From Lachnospiraceae bacterium (lineage in GTDB: Bacteria > Bacillota > Clostridia > Lachnospirales > Lachnospiraceae), in NCBI GenBank assembly GCA_017961385.1, contig JAGCXJ010000035.1, forward strand, positions 1 to 8,563: 8,563 nt of DNA, read 5' to 3'. Positions 7,555 through 8,563 of this stretch are shown piece by piece. A program made the position numbers and the translations under genes. The first letter of the stretch is position 1. Each line of letters opens with the position of its first letter. The notes under the pieces are model-generated. The model did no database searches. It had not been told where the DNA came from and saw only the letters and a program-made list of their open reading frames with translations.

Positions 7555-7590
7555 TTGTACAAAAATTTGAAAACAGGAGGTGAAATCAGA

Positions 7591-8010
7591 ATGCCAACAT
7601 TTAACCAGTTAGTAAGAAAAGGACGTAAAGCACAGGCTAAGAAGTCTACAGCACCTGCTTTGCTCAGAACTTACAACTCTCTGCACAAGAAGGCGGTTGA
7701 GTCTAACTCTCCCCAGAAGAGAGGCGTTTGTACTGCAGTTAAGACAGCTACGCCCAAGAAGCCTAACTCAGCTTTAAGAAAGATTGCCAGAGTTCGTCTT
7801 TCAAACGGTATGGAAGTTACAAGCTACATCCCCGGCGAAGGTCACAATCTTCAGGAGCATAGTGTTGTACTTATCCGTGGCGGAAGAGTTAAAGACCTTC
7901 CCGGTACACGTTACCACATCATCCGCGGAACACTTGATACAGCCGGCGTTGCAAATCGTAAGCAGGCTCGTTCAAAGTACGGCGCAAAGAGACCCAAGGC
8001 TGGTAAGTAA
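7591..8010 (+). CDS. rpsL: 30S ribosomal protein S12
   Basis: Ribosomal protein S12 of the small-subunit decoding centre, 139 residues, a usual length for Firmicutes. ATG at 7591 was chosen because AGGAGGTGA (7575-7583) lies seven bases upstream and [13 protein letters not shown] is the universal S12 N terminus; the reading frame open further upstream to 7522 runs through the leader and is not coding. Seen motifs: [21 protein letters not shown] (54-64), and [24 protein letters not shown] (82-105). The lysines equivalent to the E. coli streptomycin-resistance positions 42/43 and 87/88 are intact (K56, K57, K101), so no streptomycin-resistance change is visible. Codon use favours CGT and ATC more than the AGA/ATA-rich accessory Sec genes, as expected for a highly expressed gene. 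First gene of the str operon, followed by rpsG. Confidence 0.98.
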   Translation: MPTFNQLVRKGRKAQAKKSTAPALLRTYNSLHKKAVESNSPQKRGVCTAVKTATPKKPNSALRKIARVRLSNGMEVTSYIPGEGHNLQEHSVVLIRGGRVKDLPGTRYHIIRGTLDTAGVANRKQARSKYGAKRPKAGK

Positions 8011-8080
8011 TTACCGAATTGTTTGTTAAGTACCACAATAAAGAACTAATTAAGTGTTGCATTTTGCTTTTACCGTAAGA

Positions 8081-8143
8081 TACGACACGGACATAAGTTG
8101 GTGAACCTTCTTATATATAGAAGGGTCAGACATGTGAGTACCG
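8081..8143 (+). promoter_or_regulatory. Candidate structured RNA in the rpsL-rpsG spacer
   Basis: The 168-base gap between rpsL and rpsG has a central hairpin, CCTTCT (8106-8111) with AGAAGG (8119-8124) and a seven-base AT loop. It is flanked by possible outer pairs ACAT (8091-8094) with ATGT (8132-8135), and CGG (8088-8090) with CCG (8141-8143). No T-run follows, so it is not a terminator. In E. coli, protein S7 binds the S12-S7 intercistronic RNA to repress its own translation; an analogous role here is inference. The spacer also shows no convincing promoter. Confidence 0.35.
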
Positions 8144-8178
8144 ATGAATTAATTTTAATGATTAAGGAGGGAAGAATC

Positions 8179-8563
8179 GTGCCACGTAAAGGACATATTC
8201 AGAAAAGAGATGTTTTAGCAGATCCCTTATACGACAACAAGGTAGTTACTAAGCTTATCAACAACATCATGTTAGATGGTAAGAGAGGCGTAGCTCAGAA
8301 GATCGTATACGGCGCATTTGCAAGAGTAGAAGAGAAGGCTGGAAAGCCCGCTCTTGAAGTATTCGAAGAGGCTATGAACAACATCATGCCTGTTCTTGAA
8401 GTTAAGGCAAGACGTATCGGTGGTGCCACATATCAGGTACCGATCGAGGTAAGACCCGACAGTCGTCAGGCTCTCGGACTTCGCTGGTTGACAATGTTTT
8501 CACGCAAGCGTGGAGAGAAGACCATGGAAGTGAGACTTGCCAATGATATCCTCGATGCAGCTA
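8179..8563 (+). CDS. rpsG: 30S ribosomal protein S7, N-terminal part (cut by window end)
   Basis: Ribosomal protein S7, a primary 16S rRNA-binding protein that organises the 30S head. The first 128 codons are present of the usual roughly 156. The start is GTG at 8179, preceded by a strong AAGGAGG (8164-8170) eight bases upstream, and gives the standard N terminus [18 protein letters not shown]. Conserved blocks follow: [15 protein letters not shown], then [22 protein letters not shown] (rRNA-binding region) and RQALGLRWL. The frame is open to the window edge. Second gene of the str operon; fusA and tuf normally come next but lie outside the window. Confidence 0.97.
   Translation, partial: MPRKGHIQKRDVLADPLYDNKVVTKLINNIMLDGKRGVAQKIVYGAFARVEEKAGKPALEVFEEAMNNIMPVLEVKARRIGGATYQVPIEVRPDSRQALGLRWLTMFSRKRGEKTMEVRLANDILDAA

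Noticed and set aside
7522..7590. N-terminal extension of the rpsL frame to an upstream start at 7522
   Set aside because: The extension covers the promoter and leader region, has no ribosome site, and the universal S12 N terminus with a strong AGGAGGTGA begins at 7591.
7784..8029. An 81-codon open frame inside and past rpsL on the same strand
   Set aside because: It overlaps the conserved rpsL frame, has no ribosome site, and its translation resembles no protein family.
8023..8052. An internal promoter ahead of rpsG (TTGTTA ... TAATTA)
   Set aside because: Both hexamers are weak matches in AT-rich sequence, and nothing else supports a start there.
8081..8143. A tRNA gene in the rpsL-rpsG spacer
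   Set aside because: The region has hairpins and GG/CC patches, but there is no 7-bp acceptor stem, no TTCRA T-loop and no anticodon arm of proper geometry.

Overview
The window carries a complete accessory Sec (SecA2/SecY2) export operon between the 3' end of a putative surface protein gene and the start of the str ribosomal operon (rpsL-rpsG). All genes lie on the + strand. The organism is most likely a clostridial Firmicute, plausibly Lachnospiraceae-like. This rests on strong AGGAGG-type ribosome binding sites, GTG and TTG starts, heavy AGA/ATA codon use in the accessory genes, a 139-residue Gram-positive-type S12, and the accessory Sec system itself, which is best known from streptococci and staphylococci. 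The genus is inference.

Layout: (1) Bases 2-298 encode the last 98 residues of a Thr/Gln-rich protein with one short C-terminal hydrophobic segment and a Lys-rich tail; it has no LPXTG motif. (2) Bases 329-377 hold an extended -10 promoter that runs directly into a strong intrinsic terminator hairpin. (3) Bases 389-7468 hold secY2-asp1-asp2-asp3-secA2, tightly packed and partly overlapping, in the canonical streptococcal order. (4) Bases 7484-7532 hold a second interleaved promoter and terminator: the rpsL promoter -10 sits in the loop of the terminator that ends the secA2 transcript. (5) rpsL (7591-8010), a 168-base spacer with possible RNA structure, and the first 128 codons of rpsG, cut by the window end.

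How it works together (family knowledge plus inference): SecA2 ATPase and the SecY2 channel, with Asp1/Asp2/Asp3, form a translocon dedicated to large glycosylated serine/threonine-rich adhesins. The truncated gene just upstream is the natural candidate substrate. The glycosyltransferases that usually follow secA2 (GtfA/GtfB) are absent here, and the operon ends against a housekeeping ribosomal operon. At both cassette borders a promoter is embedded in a terminator so that read-through RNA folds the terminator while locally initiated RNA should not. This border architecture, the non-streptococcal host context and the unusual candidate substrate are the most interesting points.
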